The notes beneath the pieces are model-generated. The model ran no database searches and was not told the DNA's origin. It saw only the letters and a list, made by a program, of their open reading frames with translations. 64,000 bases of DNA from positions 45,039,001 to 45,103,000 of the forward strand of contig NC_092523.1 of the NCBI RefSeq assembly GCF_037038585.1. Direction: 5' to 3'. Below are positions 1-11,550 of the stretch, piece by piece. The DNA comes from Patagioenas fasciata (taxonomy: Eukaryota > Chordata > Aves > Columbiformes > Columbidae). Position 1 is the first letter of the stretch; every line of letters starts with the position of its first letter. The translations under genes and the position numbers were made by a program.

Positions 1-1322
1 AATTTGAAAGCTGCTAAACTGTACATGCTGCATTTTACATAATGCCATAGTTTTGAGGTGCAAAGTAATATGGATGAAGTATAGCAGGATATTTACATCA
101 GGAAACAAAGATCCCAAAATAATTTCATCTCAGGCTACATTTTCAGCTGAAACAGGGTGTCTAAACTGTTTATATGCTGCCATTTTATCTGAAGGCCATT
201 CCTCATTTAAAATCTGGTAGAACATTCCCTGAAGACCTAATGGCAGCAGTCCCAGGGAATATGGGAACTGCTGGCTCAGACTTGTGATAAGGATGACACA
301 TGCTCACTTGAGAGTCACGCTAATCTGTGCTTCTTGGCATGGCGTGTTAGATCTCTGTTTTCCCATGTAGAGTAAGATCATTAAGAAATCTACTCCAAAT
401 AGAAAAACAAAGCCAAAACCCAAAGAGATTTAAAATAATGCAGCAAATTAAGCCTAAATATAATAATGATAAGTCTAAATGTAACAATGATAAAGATGAA
501 TGAATGAAACAGATTGAGGCAGTTTTCTTGGAGAAAGCTCAATTTTCTGTGGGTGAGTTTTATTATGACACACAGATGTTGGAAAACTTCGAACATTTAA
601 TATTTTTCAGAGTGGTCAAAATGGATCTGAAAACTAAATGCTATCTTACTGTTACAAAACCTACACTGACAATGTGTGCGCATGCATTGCAATAAATCCT
701 GAGAGGAGAACTTTTAATAGTAAAATGTGAGGCTCATCCATATAGCTTAATTGATTCCTCTTTAATCGAAGACAAAGTCTTAGATGTCACATCAAGTAAA
801 GTTACAAGATTATGCAATCAATCAATTCTTAAAACAGTCATTAGTTACCATTTTAGACATACTTTAGTGAAACTATGACACACTGAAACAGTTGGAATTC
901 TTGGTTTGTGAGGGTGATACATTTTTTTAAAAATCTAATTAGAAGATTTTGCACAAACCTAGTGTTACTATTTGAAAAATGTTTTCTAGGATTCTATGAG
1001 TTATGGCTGACTTAATAGGTGATAACAGTGTTGAAAACCAATCAATTGGGTGATGACAATAGCCCTGTGTGTGACAATACATCTTCAAATCAGCTTTAAA
1101 ACTGTCATCACAGGATGTCCAGGTGAATACCTGCAATTTCTGAATCTGCAATCCAATTAGACATCTTTAATTTACATGTAAAAATAGGAAAATATTTTTA
1201 TTCTTTCTCTGAGAGATGTGAAGCAGTTATTAACCTTTGTCAAAGAGCACTAATCATTAATTAGGTCATCCTGATACAGAGCCAAGTTCTGGAACAGGTG
1301 ACATTTGCCAGCTCCTTGTCTC
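1..1322. other. AT-rich noncoding DNA, no gene seen
   Basis: Unique-looking AT-rich sequence with no interspersed repeat that I recognise. Short open frames occur on both strands but do not resemble any known family and lack linked splice sites. A 14 bp alternating purine-pyrimidine tract (tgtgtgcgcatgca, 673-686) is the only local oddity. Such tracts can adopt Z-form DNA, but this one is short and may mean nothing. Confidence 0.6.
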
Positions 1323-1350
1323 GGGCAGGGGTGGGGGGGTTGGTGCTGGG
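1323..1350 (+). other. G-quadruplex-forming motif
   Basis: The plus strand carries G-runs of 3, 4, 7 and 3 separated by loops of 2, 1 and 8 bases, in the order GGG-CA-GGGG-T-GGGGGGG-TTGGTGCT-GGG. This satisfies the usual four-tract, loop 1-8 rule for an intramolecular G-quadruplex. It stands alone in AT-rich DNA with no CpG island or recognisable promoter next to it, so a regulatory role is not implied. Confidence 0.6.
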
Positions 1351-4039
1351 TTGTGAAGAAAAGCCCTCAAGGGACCAGAATGCTGTTAATGAAGCCGTGT
1401 GAGCTTTCCCTGGCTCTTGTTAACACACATTCCCTTTCATCTCCTACTTTTCTGAGGGTTTATTCTCCTGTATCTCTATGGGCAGCTGTTTTCTTGTAGT
1501 GATTATTTTTATTGTAGCTCTGAGAGCAGACAAGAATGTTTTTCAGGAGTCAGCAATACCAGTGTTAAGGGCCAACATCACAGTTTTGTCTGTCAGATTG
1601 TTAATCTACAGCTACACATAAGTATCTTCTTTTACATGGGCCTGTTTCCTGGAGCTTTCATATAGGTCAGAACTTCAAATGTATAAAATTCCTCATACAC
1701 CCAAAACATTTCAGCTATCTAAAAGAACATTTATGAAATGTGATGGACTGAAAAGCCAGAATATTCTAAAAATTACATGTAGTCTGATGTTTTTCATTGG
1801 AGTTTTGGAAACACTCCTTAATTTGGAAGAATTCGAATTAGGATTCATTTTGCATGTAGAGTTTTTCTGAGGTCTAGCTTCAGTTTTTACACAATTATTG
1901 TTCCATGGCATTTTATTTCTGTCCAAAAGTGGAACCCAAGTAGTTAAAAAGATAATTGCATGTTTATACAAAACATTGGCAGAAAGATGTGATTATATTG
2001 TGCAATTACGGGAATGAGTGTTCAGTTCGTGTGCAAGTGCTCAGGTCTCTCTCCCACTGCAGGTACCCTGCATGTCTCTATGCAAATAGCTAGGGCACAA
2101 ATCTGTAAGTGTAGTTAAATGTTTAATCCTGATAAATATAGTTTGGGTAGCAATACCTTTACTTATTTGCGTATGTACTTTGATTCACAGCTGGTAAAAT
2201 GGTGACTCTTGCTTAATGTACTGACCTGTGATAAGAATAACCACATTAAAAATTATAACAGAAGTACTATTGAATTTTGATTTATTAGAGTTCTGTGCCT
2301 TAAAACATGGCTGTTTTTCCAAGTGTATCAAATAATTTCTCAAAAGCTATCACCAATTTCTTTAAATTGCTTTGCTCAAAAATCAAGATGCTTAGTACAT
2401 TAAAGGGAGCCATACATTGCATGTATAGACTTCTTTCTACATTCTGATTGAATGTTTCCTTAGACTCTTCTCAATTCCTTCGTCCTGATTTGATTATGTT
2501 TTCAAAAAAGCTGGTAGGGATTTGAAATACATACATATAATTTTGAGAATAAAATTAGTGATGTCCTTAAAATGAACTGTTTGATAGACATACTTCCAAA
2601 GCAATTACTCAAAAAAGGTAAAATAAAAAATAGAGCAATACTTTGAAGATAGATAGTCTTTAAAAAGAAAAGAAAAAAACAAGCACACAAGCAAACAGAA
2701 AACCAAAAATCCGAAAGGACAGATAAATAACTATAGTACTAGGGTTAGTTTTGTTTATTTTTCTATAATTCACTCATGCAGAACTCAGTGTTTGAGCTTT
2801 CCAGGGTGGCATTATGACCAACTTCAAGTTCACCTCAGGGAAACAAAAAACAGGATGAAAACATTAAATGAAAATTAGATAAATCCTCAAATGTCTTTTG
2901 ACTAAACACAAGGAGATTGTTTCTAAAAGTCATTATTTGTGTAGAATAAAACTCTCATGAAGGATGAGCATTTCTCTCTAGGGCACACAGCAGCCTTGCT
3001 TCTGTTTCAGTGTTTGCAAAAGCCATGTGATGATGCTGTGAACCTCCTTAAATCCCAGAAAACCATGCAAATAGTCATTTTTAATAGTTCTCCAGCAAGA
3101 AACTGAAGAATATTAGGAAGTCTTGAGTCTGTTTTGCATACTATTGTGCAATATTTGTGGATAGAAAACTCTCAGAGTACTTCCCAGCAATCAGAATATG
3201 CGACAGCCATGCAATGGACAGTAAGTAACAGCATTTTTGAGGCCTCCTTTGCTTTCCAAAATACTTTTCAACGAAGCTTTTGTGATGAATTTTGAGAGCA
3301 TAAATTAATTAGGTTTCGTAACGAAATTAGATCTTTCATGTTTCCTCCAGATCAGGTCAGGGAAAGCTCAATTACTTCTATTTTCAGGATAATACAGACA
3401 ACTTTTATAGACAGGGTCAAAATTTCACCAGAATCTATTAAAGAAAAAAAGACTGCTTTGTGCAAGCCCAGCTGCCTGGAACTGTGCCAGCACATACCCT
3501 ATAGGAATTAATCTTGGGTTGGGGGGTGGGTGATGTCTAAATTACCGTAAGACATGGTTTTCCATTTCTGAGGCTTGCTTAGTACACAAGGCGGTCTTAA
3601 TGGAGCATGGCAAGTCAAGTCAGCCACTGGAAAATGAATACCATAAAGCATTTCCTTGAAAACTTTTGCTCACTTTGGCAGAAGTGATCAGTAAAGCTTC
3701 TCCTGAGCCTCTTGATCTTCTGGAAAGTGAAGGCACTCAATGCAAGACTTTGTAAGTGCACTGAACAATTTAGTGTAAATGAAGAAGACATCGTGGGACA
3801 GTGAGCGTTGGTTGAGTTGTGAGACAAACAATTCTGAGTGAAAATCTTCATGCAGAAGGATGTTCACACCATCTGTGTAAGCATCCAGTCACACAGGAAC
3901 TGTGAAACAATTGTCTTTTTTAGGATGAGGATGATGTATGGGATTGTTTATCTAGGCTGGGCTGCTTGTCATAGAGTTAGCTGAAAAATGAAATCTGCTT
4001 GGGCAGAAAAGATAAGAACAAGATTAAGAATATCTCAAC
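1351..4039. other. AT-rich noncoding DNA, no gene seen
   Basis: No gene, RNA or recognised transposable element. Octamer-like ATGCAAAT words occur near 2080 and 3065, which is not exceptional in AT-rich DNA. A G-rich run (GGGTTGGGGGGTGGG, 3515-3529) falls short of a full quadruplex motif. The only open frame near 80 codons (minus strand, 3615-3851) has no recognisable domain. Confidence 0.55.
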
Positions 4040-4740
4040 ACAACTCAGCTGAATGCATCACATTGAAAGGCAGGTCCCCAATATCAGCCGTAGAGAAAGA
4101 ATTGCTTTCCTAGCAATGGGGAAAGCGATGAGGAGCACTTGAAGATTAGATTGTCCCCAGCCATTTATCTCAGCGACCTGCAGGAGGAGAGACCAGCTGG
4201 CAGCTGGCCCCGGCGGCAAGAGTGCTGCCCCCCCATCCCTAACCAGAAGAGACAGAGAGGGTCCAGTGAAACCAAATTCAGCCAACAGCCACAAGGCAGG
4301 TGCAAGGTTAGGCACAGCATATATTCAGTGTAGCATACGTACAATATAGCTCAGGCAAGGTCACATTTTCTGGAGTGGAAGGTATTTTAGGGAGGGAGAA
4401 CACGAAAATACATCAGATTCTGCTGGGAAATGACAGTCAAATGGAAGGGTGCTAAAGTTCATTGTGGAGGAGTGTAAAGGAGGCTCACATTTGTGCTTTG
4501 ATGCAAGAGGGGGTACAGCAGCTTGCATTTGGCAGCCATGGCTGCCTATGGGCTTGGAGGTGTAATTTTTTTAAGGCAAAATAATGCAGGAGACAAAGCT
4601 TTGTTTTCCCTCCTAGCCTTTCAGTTGAGACTTATTGTCTCTATCTCCACTTCCTCTCCAGCTGCCCTGTATAAAGTGGTTTTCTCCCACACCCTGGGAC
4701 TGCCGGGCTGGGATATGGGACTAAGGGGAAGCTAAGCTGG
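4040..4740. other. GC-richer patch of unknown nature
   Basis: This interval is visibly richer in G and C than its surroundings, notably 4170-4280 and 4500-4740, and is open for 64-85 codons on both strands. Nothing in the translations resembles a known protein. It could be an old, diverged repeat, an unrecognised exon region or a regulatory element; the sequence alone does not decide. Confidence 0.3.
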
Positions 4741-7700
4741 GAAAAGCCAGAAAAATATTGGAAGAATCTGTAATTAAAAGGCCTCTGAGGTGAAGTAATG
4801 CTCTTGCTACAGGAGGATTTTCAGTCATAACAGTGAGGAAATAGTTAAAAGGATAATGACATAAATGCACAAGATGTCTGAAGGAACTGAACAGCAGGGT
4901 AAGGAAAATTATAATATATTTTTATTAATCATAATATATGTGTAATATAAACATTATAGAGATGGGTTTATTAGAAGTTTGCAACAAATATACCCTTTTA
5001 TGTTCTTTGAAAACACAGAAATGTGTGAACTTTTCACTTCTGCATGCCACTTTTCACACCAAGATAGTGCTCTTCTGGGAAAAACTCTAGACAAACTATA
5101 AAAAGAATCTGAAAGTTCACCATTGTTTCAAACAGTTCCTCATTGTCTGTATTTTTTAAACTGACTTGAAACACCAAACCCCCAGTTTGTTTTGACTGGC
5201 CTCTGCCTGATACCATCTCATGGGTTTCTTGCCAGCAGCTAAAGTTTAGTTAAGGTTTTAATCTTTTTTTCCTCAGATCCTTACAGACAGCTCCTCTGTC
5301 ACTGCGGACAACATTAATAGCCAGCTTGTCACTCAGGCCTGCAACTTTGCTGTCAAATTCAGCTTTGCAATTCTTCTGTGCAGATTCTGTAGGATACAAC
5401 CTTTTCTCTTCCACCCATAGCTACGAATTTTACACAAGCTCTCATACCGTGCCTGGAGTCCTGGAACACCCTTGCCTTTATGGAGTGCTTGGCAATCACA
5501 ATGGTTCCCTATGTGCAGCCATTCATGATACTGCTAGTAAAGATTATGACCATAGAAGCTCTCATTTGGATATTACTAGTAGCCTTCAATTCCCTAACAC
5601 ACCAAATCAAAACATTGTCTGTCCTTTCAAGAACTTTTACGGCATATTCTTGTGACAAATTCTATCATGTTTGTGCCAAAATCAACAGGCTCTGACCAGC
5701 CCATGGTGACAGGCCCATGCCAGACTAGCATTTTGCTATTGTTTTCACTGAGGGTTGCCTCTTAAGTAGATCCATAAATAACCCTAATTTCATGCTGCAC
5801 GAAAAGGCGAAGTGTATTTGACACTTGGCAGGTGCTACAGAAAGAACAAGGCCAATGTTGCAAAAAAAAAGGCTGGATCAATGGATTTAGTATTCTATTG
5901 ACAGGAAGGGGTTACACATCCAGTGGTAAATCTTCACGGGATAAAACAGAATGACAGTGATTTTTTTTGCTGTAAGTCTAATTTAGAAATGCTTTTCCCA
6001 GTGCCAGTGGAAACAGACGTTAACTTTTTGGAGTAATACATGATTTCTTTAGTATGACTACAGAGTTATTGAGGATTGTGCGATTATCAACCTTGCTTCG
6101 TTTTTTCAACTCTAACTGGACAAGTGGAATGAGTTAAAAAGGGAAAGACCCACAAAGTAGGTGGAATCCAGTCCATAATATTCATTAAAACCTAGATGGA
6201 ATGTGAAAAGAGAATTTAATCAATTTTTTGAGTAATGAATAGTAGTTATAACTTGCTAGGATATTACTACAGTTCTTGATAAATGTATAGCTAAATCTCT
6301 AAGATGTGGTTATGAGTCTTTTGCTCCATACTCAGTGTGAGACAACTACTGACAGAATTTGCTCCTTACATTTTATAAAGTAGCCTCCAGACACCAGATT
6401 TCTGAGACAAAATATGTTTTTAAAAGTTTTGAGTTTGCAAGTTTAACTGCTTAATTTTGCAAAAGTTAAGATCTCTGTGGCAGTACAGTGATATGTTGGG
6501 ACTAAAGATCATTATATCCCAAGAGGAATTTTGCAAATAAGACAATAGCAGCATTGTTTCAAGCAAGGGGAAACGATGACTGCAATTTATAAAGTTAACT
6601 AGTTCCTGTGATGCCTTGGTATTTTGCTGCATGTGTAGGAGGATTTGCAAATTCAGTCAACAACAGCCCATATGGCAGAGCCTTCACCAGAGCTGAAAGA
6701 ACCATTGAGAACATTCCTTTGAATAGCTTTTTAATACATCATGAAATTCAGTAAACATATTATTTGCTGAATGCATTTGACAGACTATCTGGTTCTAGAG
6801 GGAGTAAAATCTGAAACACAGCTACAATGCAACCAGTAATTTGAAAGAAATCTGCCAGAAAGGTTATTGTACACATATTAATCAACAAGCTCTCAGCATG
6901 ATGTCAGATGGTGGCTGAGTGCTTTGGCAAGCACCAATGGAGCATAATTTTCTGTGGGAAAAAAGACGTAATCTTTACATACTGCAGGTACTGCTTCATG
7001 CCCTCTTGTTCACCAGGTCAAATTCTTTATGTCCTTGTGCATGTCAGTGTTTGGATTTGCTCATTATACATCTCATATTTTTCTTGATATGTTTTAAGCT
7101 CTGTAGCATCTAATGACAATGAGTTTCATGGGTTATAAGTTCCTGGCAATTTTTAAGTGTACAGCCTTTGAAAGAACATTGTTTCCTCAGTCTCCTGTAA
7201 GTTCTGAGTAGGAATTTGTACCTGACAGACACCACTCATTGCATTTGCCCTTGCAGCGTGTCTTTTTCTCCTTAGAAAAAGCAGTTCTGATCTTCTTGCT
7301 GCCCTTTCTTAGTGTCTTGGTTGTGGACATTGTAAGAGCAGCTGTGCTGTTTCTGTCAAACAAATTTGAAGGCTGGGAGCTTGGTGGTGGAAATGTGTCA
7401 GCCTTAAGCATGCGGAGGGACTCCAAGAAGCATTTGCTATTTCACTAACACTGGACTCAGGTGTCTAAAACCCATGACTTGGTCCACAGCAATGAGTTAA
7501 GATGAAAAAGAGTGAATTAAAAAATCTGACAAATAAACATTAGCTTGTTTCCTGTGGACTCCTGTTTTCTGTGCCTCAACAGCTGTGTATGTTTAATTTT
7601 TTCAAGCCTTTTTTTGTCCCCCTAGCCAAAAGATCTAGAAATATGCTTTAAAAAGAGGGAAAAAAAGGTCTCCCTTCCCTGAGATTCTGCTGTTAGTCAG

Positions 7701-8802
7701 CAAGTTGGGAAATACCACCCAAAAGGGCAAAAATAATACTAAAATTGTAAGCTCTGGCAACATCATTGCTGCATATGACTAGTAAATTTGCATTTTCTTC
7801 TGAAGTGCGACCTATTAAGATGTTGGTGTTCTCATGGCACTTGTTGTGGGGTCAAAGGGGTAGTGCCGACCCAGGGATTTTAATGGTGGTATTGAGACGG
7901 TCAGTGCAGCTGTTGTACAGCACAGAGAAAAACTTCCATCAAATTTCTGCTGTGTGGGGTGCAAGTGGGAACATTTAAACTGTGTGTTTAGCTCCCAGAC
8001 GAACAAACCACATGTCTGAGCTGACACACAGGGAGGTATTGTTCATCAGTTAAAAATTGGCATAAATTGCTTCCTCCCTTTGGGCCAAACTGGGAACCAT
8101 ATTGTGACTCCTTAGCTGCTCTGGCAACAAAATTACATACTGCCCCACAATGAAGAATTAATTATTAGTCCAAAGGGAAGAACTGTGCAATACAACAGAA
8201 ATCTGGAGTACGAAATGGAATTGGATGAGACAAGTGACAGGAGACATACATACCCATATGAGTTCAAACTGTGTCACATTAAGGGAATCGGTGCATGTGC
8301 CACTGCCAAACACATTTGTTTCACCTTTCCCCCCCCCGTCGCCCAGCCCCCCAATCTTTAATTAATACGGTAAAAAGATACAGAATGAAAGGAAAAACTC
8401 CAGCCAGAGAAGAGAACTGTTGATGTTTACAAGACCCCAGCTGGACTGCGGTCAGGGCAGTCGCTTTGCCTTTGCTGATGTTATTTCTTAGGCTGACTCC
8501 CCCATGTAAACCACAGCTGTGAGCAGGTGGCAGCGCATGTTCATGTGTAGGGGAATGGCCTCTCTTTCTGTCTTCTGCATTTTTTCATGTTCAGCTGAAA
8601 ACATAATTTACAATTGCAGGCAGATGTAAACAAGAGTTTCACCAGATGAAAGCAAAATACTTAGTCCTAAAGTTCTAGTGTTTTGTTTTCCCTTCATGGT
8701 TATACTCTATATTGAAATATACTTTACAATGAAATACATCTGTAGAAAAGAAGTCAGATTGGGTAAATATATAAGCTGATTTCTTCTTCAGATAAAAATG
8801 GA
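4741..8802. other. AT-rich noncoding DNA, no gene supported
   Basis: Mostly unique AT-rich sequence. The open frame at 5326-5655 (plus, 109 codons) has no recognisable domains. A minus-strand frame at about 7187-7430 is lysine/arginine-rich near its end and is followed by a CAG|GTACAA donor-like site, but I cannot assign it to any family and its upstream acceptor is poor. A compositionally balanced stretch around 8040-8560 contains several TAATTA-type words and may be a conserved noncoding element. Confidence 0.45.
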
Positions 8803-8819
8803 TTTTTTTTTTTTTTTTT
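8803..8819. repeat. Poly(T) homopolymer, 17 bp
   Basis: Uninterrupted run of 17 T. No retroposed sequence is recognisable next to it, so I treat it as a simple repeat and not the tail of a retrogene. Confidence 0.9.
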
Positions 8820-9060
8820 AATTGGAAAAAGGTCAAGCCTCTCCCCTGTTGCTACATTTCTTTTTCCATGGAGAACTGACTTGATTGTTCTCCAAACATT
8901 GTTTCCTGTTCTTCACAGAGGGGAAATGTTTGTTCCTTGTTCTTAATAATCAGACATACTGTAATGACTTGCTCACAAGGAAAAAGAAAAAAAAGACTAA
9001 CAATTAACGTTTTCGTTATGTTGAAATTTTAAAAGCAGTAGAGCAGTAGCTGTTCTAGTG

Positions 9061-9087
<27 letters not shown>
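9061..9087. repeat. (AT)n dinucleotide microsatellite
   Basis: Thirteen perfect AT units plus one A, in AT-rich unique sequence. Such arrays are length-polymorphic and can extrude cruciforms. Confidence 0.95.
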
Positions 9088-9092
<5 letters not shown>

Positions 9093-10945
9093 CATTGAAA
9101 AGCCTCAATAAGCTGAAGGATGTATATCAAAAGTATAGTAAGAGTCCACAGGGGCATTTATTTGCCAGTGAAAACAGAGAAAAAGGTTTTTTTCTTGGTC
9201 ACTACTCATCCAAGCAGGCACAAATCTTTTGGTGCCTGTGAGAAGGGTACAACTGCAAAACTGGAAGACCACCACACCAATGCTATATACTTAACTATTT
9301 TATTTTGGTTTGATTGGAATTGATTCAAGTAGTAATTTAATATGTCCCAGCAGATAGTTTAAATGCCATTTAGGCAAGATTTGTTGGGGTGACTGTTTCA
9401 GGATGTTCTCTAAGAAAACCAAGGTTTTGCCTGCAAGAGGGAGTTTGTCAGTTATACTCGTGTAATTACCACTGGAGCCAAGGTGCACAGCTGTGCATAC
9501 TAAAACTCCTCTTAAAATGACATAGGGTAAGCCAAAACAAAATATGGCAGTTAAAGCCACAAGCCACATGGTTTTCCTGCCTTGATTTTGGACATAACGT
9601 TGTATCATAATTTATACTGAAAAAACTTTCCCACACAGGAAAGACCAAATGCTATATTTTAGTTTTTCCACCTCTACGGGTAGATTCAAGGCATGCAAAA
9701 TTCTGCTGGTATAACCAGGTTATTTATTTTAATTAGAAAACAGCAAATGTGCCAACCATCATTAATGCCTTCAGTGACCTACAGTTCACAATGTGCTGAC
9801 TTCAGCATAGATTAATTTTTGTAGGGTAAATGATGGGATGCTGAGTTGGTGGGATATCTCAGCACCAGTTACTCATCTTGGAGTGCTCTTTTCAGCCATG
9901 GGAAACAATAAATATGAATGAATCTCTACTATTCTCATTCCACTCGGTTTCCTTACTGCCTATACTTTCATGAAACAGTGCTGCTCCCAAGGAAAAAATG
10001 TCTCTTTTTCTGAGTCTCATTCTCCTAGCTGCTTACCTGGAACATTCACCTACATTTTCTGCTATGGTTTTAGAATAAGAGTCCTTACTACTCCCAAAAA
10101 AAAGCTCATTATTTGTTAGTAGGGCATAGGAAAAGACTGATAATTGTAATGTTTAATCTTTTAGGATTTTTTTCACAAATTTCAAATAACTCAAGAACAA
10201 ATCCAGGGATAATACATTCAAAGTTATATGTATTCCTGTTCTTAAAAGTCCTTGTTTTAACAATTCATTCCTCAGTTTTTCCCTTTTGAAACTGTAAGAC
10301 AAATGAGGAGATAAATTATCTGTGATTTATATTCTTCCCAGATGTTTCTGTTCAGTAATTTAATGTTAATTCTCAAATGTAATGGATTTTGTAATGGTTG
10401 ATCTAAATTAAGATATGAAATAAAACTAATTAATTAAAATGTAAATGAAGATTGAAAGCAATGAAAATGGCAATGAAGAAAAATGCACAAAGAATCTAAG
10501 ACTAACAAGCATCAACAGAAAATAATGTTACTATGTACAAAAGAAGCAGGCCAATGTATTAATAAAAATTATGAATTTTGAAAGTAAAATCTCTGAAAGA
10601 AAGAGCAGTTTTGTAAGGATTTTATCTATATATTTATGGCAAGAACAAGTATTACATTGATGAGAACTGAAGAATAAAGCCTAAATCTGAGGGAGAACAT
10701 CAAAGCTGAACTGAGTTTGCAGAACTCTGTGGCTGCTAAAAAAGAAAGTGACAGATGTTTTCTGAGGTGCTTATCAGAATTGCAGCTGATAAAACAAGAA
10801 GGGATCTGTGTTTCTCCATATTAATCTAATCACACTAAATTTAAAGAACCACACTGTGCATTAAATTAGAGAGAAGATGTTTATAAGCCGTAATGGTTTC
10901 AAGAAGAAACAGCAAAACCAAGTGGATGGGTAGGGTGTGAAGTAA
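9088..10945. other. AT-rich noncoding DNA, no gene seen
   Basis: No recognised repeat or gene. The minus strand is open for 102 codons at 9300-9608. That translation has hydrophobic stretches but no motif I can link to a family. The 10100-10700 interval is especially AT-rich. Confidence 0.5.
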
Positions 10946-10978
10946 GAGCAAGAAGAAGAAAGAAAAAAAAAAAAAAAG
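10946..10978. repeat. A-rich low-complexity tract ending in poly(A)
   Basis: A/G-only GAAGAAGAAAG-type sequence runs into 15 consecutive A (10963-10977). No retrotransposon body is recognisable upstream, so it is listed as a simple purine-rich repeat. Confidence 0.8.
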
Positions 10979-11229
10979 CCCGGAGCAGCATTCCTTAGTT
11001 AAACATAGTGAGGACAGGGTCATAGCATATGAACTCTGGGGCATAGCAAACCTATATGTCCATAAGAATGCAACTAAGAAGAATAGGATGGCATCAGTGG
11101 TGGTTGTGAAGTAAACAATAAAAAAACACACCTGGCAGTGAAAGTCAGTCCTTCTCATGTCACAACAGATCTATGTTGTTAGATTGGTATGTGACTGAAA
11201 CTAGTCCCAGGTTCTGCTGCTGCTCAACC

Positions 11230-11550
11230 TGAGTTAAGTCAGGAGCCAGCACTGGCCTCCACCAATTGCTGAGGTTGTGTGTGGGAGCTAATTCATGTTA
11301 TTTCCAGGCTCCATCAGAGCAGGAAGCTGGGACCCAGCTCTCGAGTCCCATGATGTACATGCCCAGGTGGAGGCTGGTGTCACCCCTGTGGCACGCGTGC
11401 CCAATGCCACCCCCTGCATTCTTCCAGCACAGGGTGCCCAGACAGGAAACAGCAAGAATTTGGGTAAAGGACAGGGAGCAGCAATTGCATTCAGTGGATG
11501 TTTAGTACATATTGCAGATTATGTTGTACAGCAGAGGAGGGAAAAGTAGG
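11230..11550. other. GC-richer patch with acceptor-like site
   Basis: A GC-richer island in AT-rich surroundings with two overlapping plus-strand open frames of 79-84 codons. A splice-acceptor-like TTATTTCCAG lies at about 11299-11308, and a weak CAG|GTGGAG donor-like site at about 11366. Translations in both open frames are unrecognised. An old repeat fragment is equally possible. Confidence 0.25.

Noticed and set aside
673..686. Alternating purine-pyrimidine tract as Z-DNA
   Set aside because: Only 14 bp and mixed TG/CG/CA content, expected several times by chance; noted but not a finding.
9300..9608. 102-codon minus-strand frame that at first suggested a membrane or retroviral protein
   Set aside because: No retroviral or receptor motif could be identified, and no LTR or other viral sequence lies nearby.
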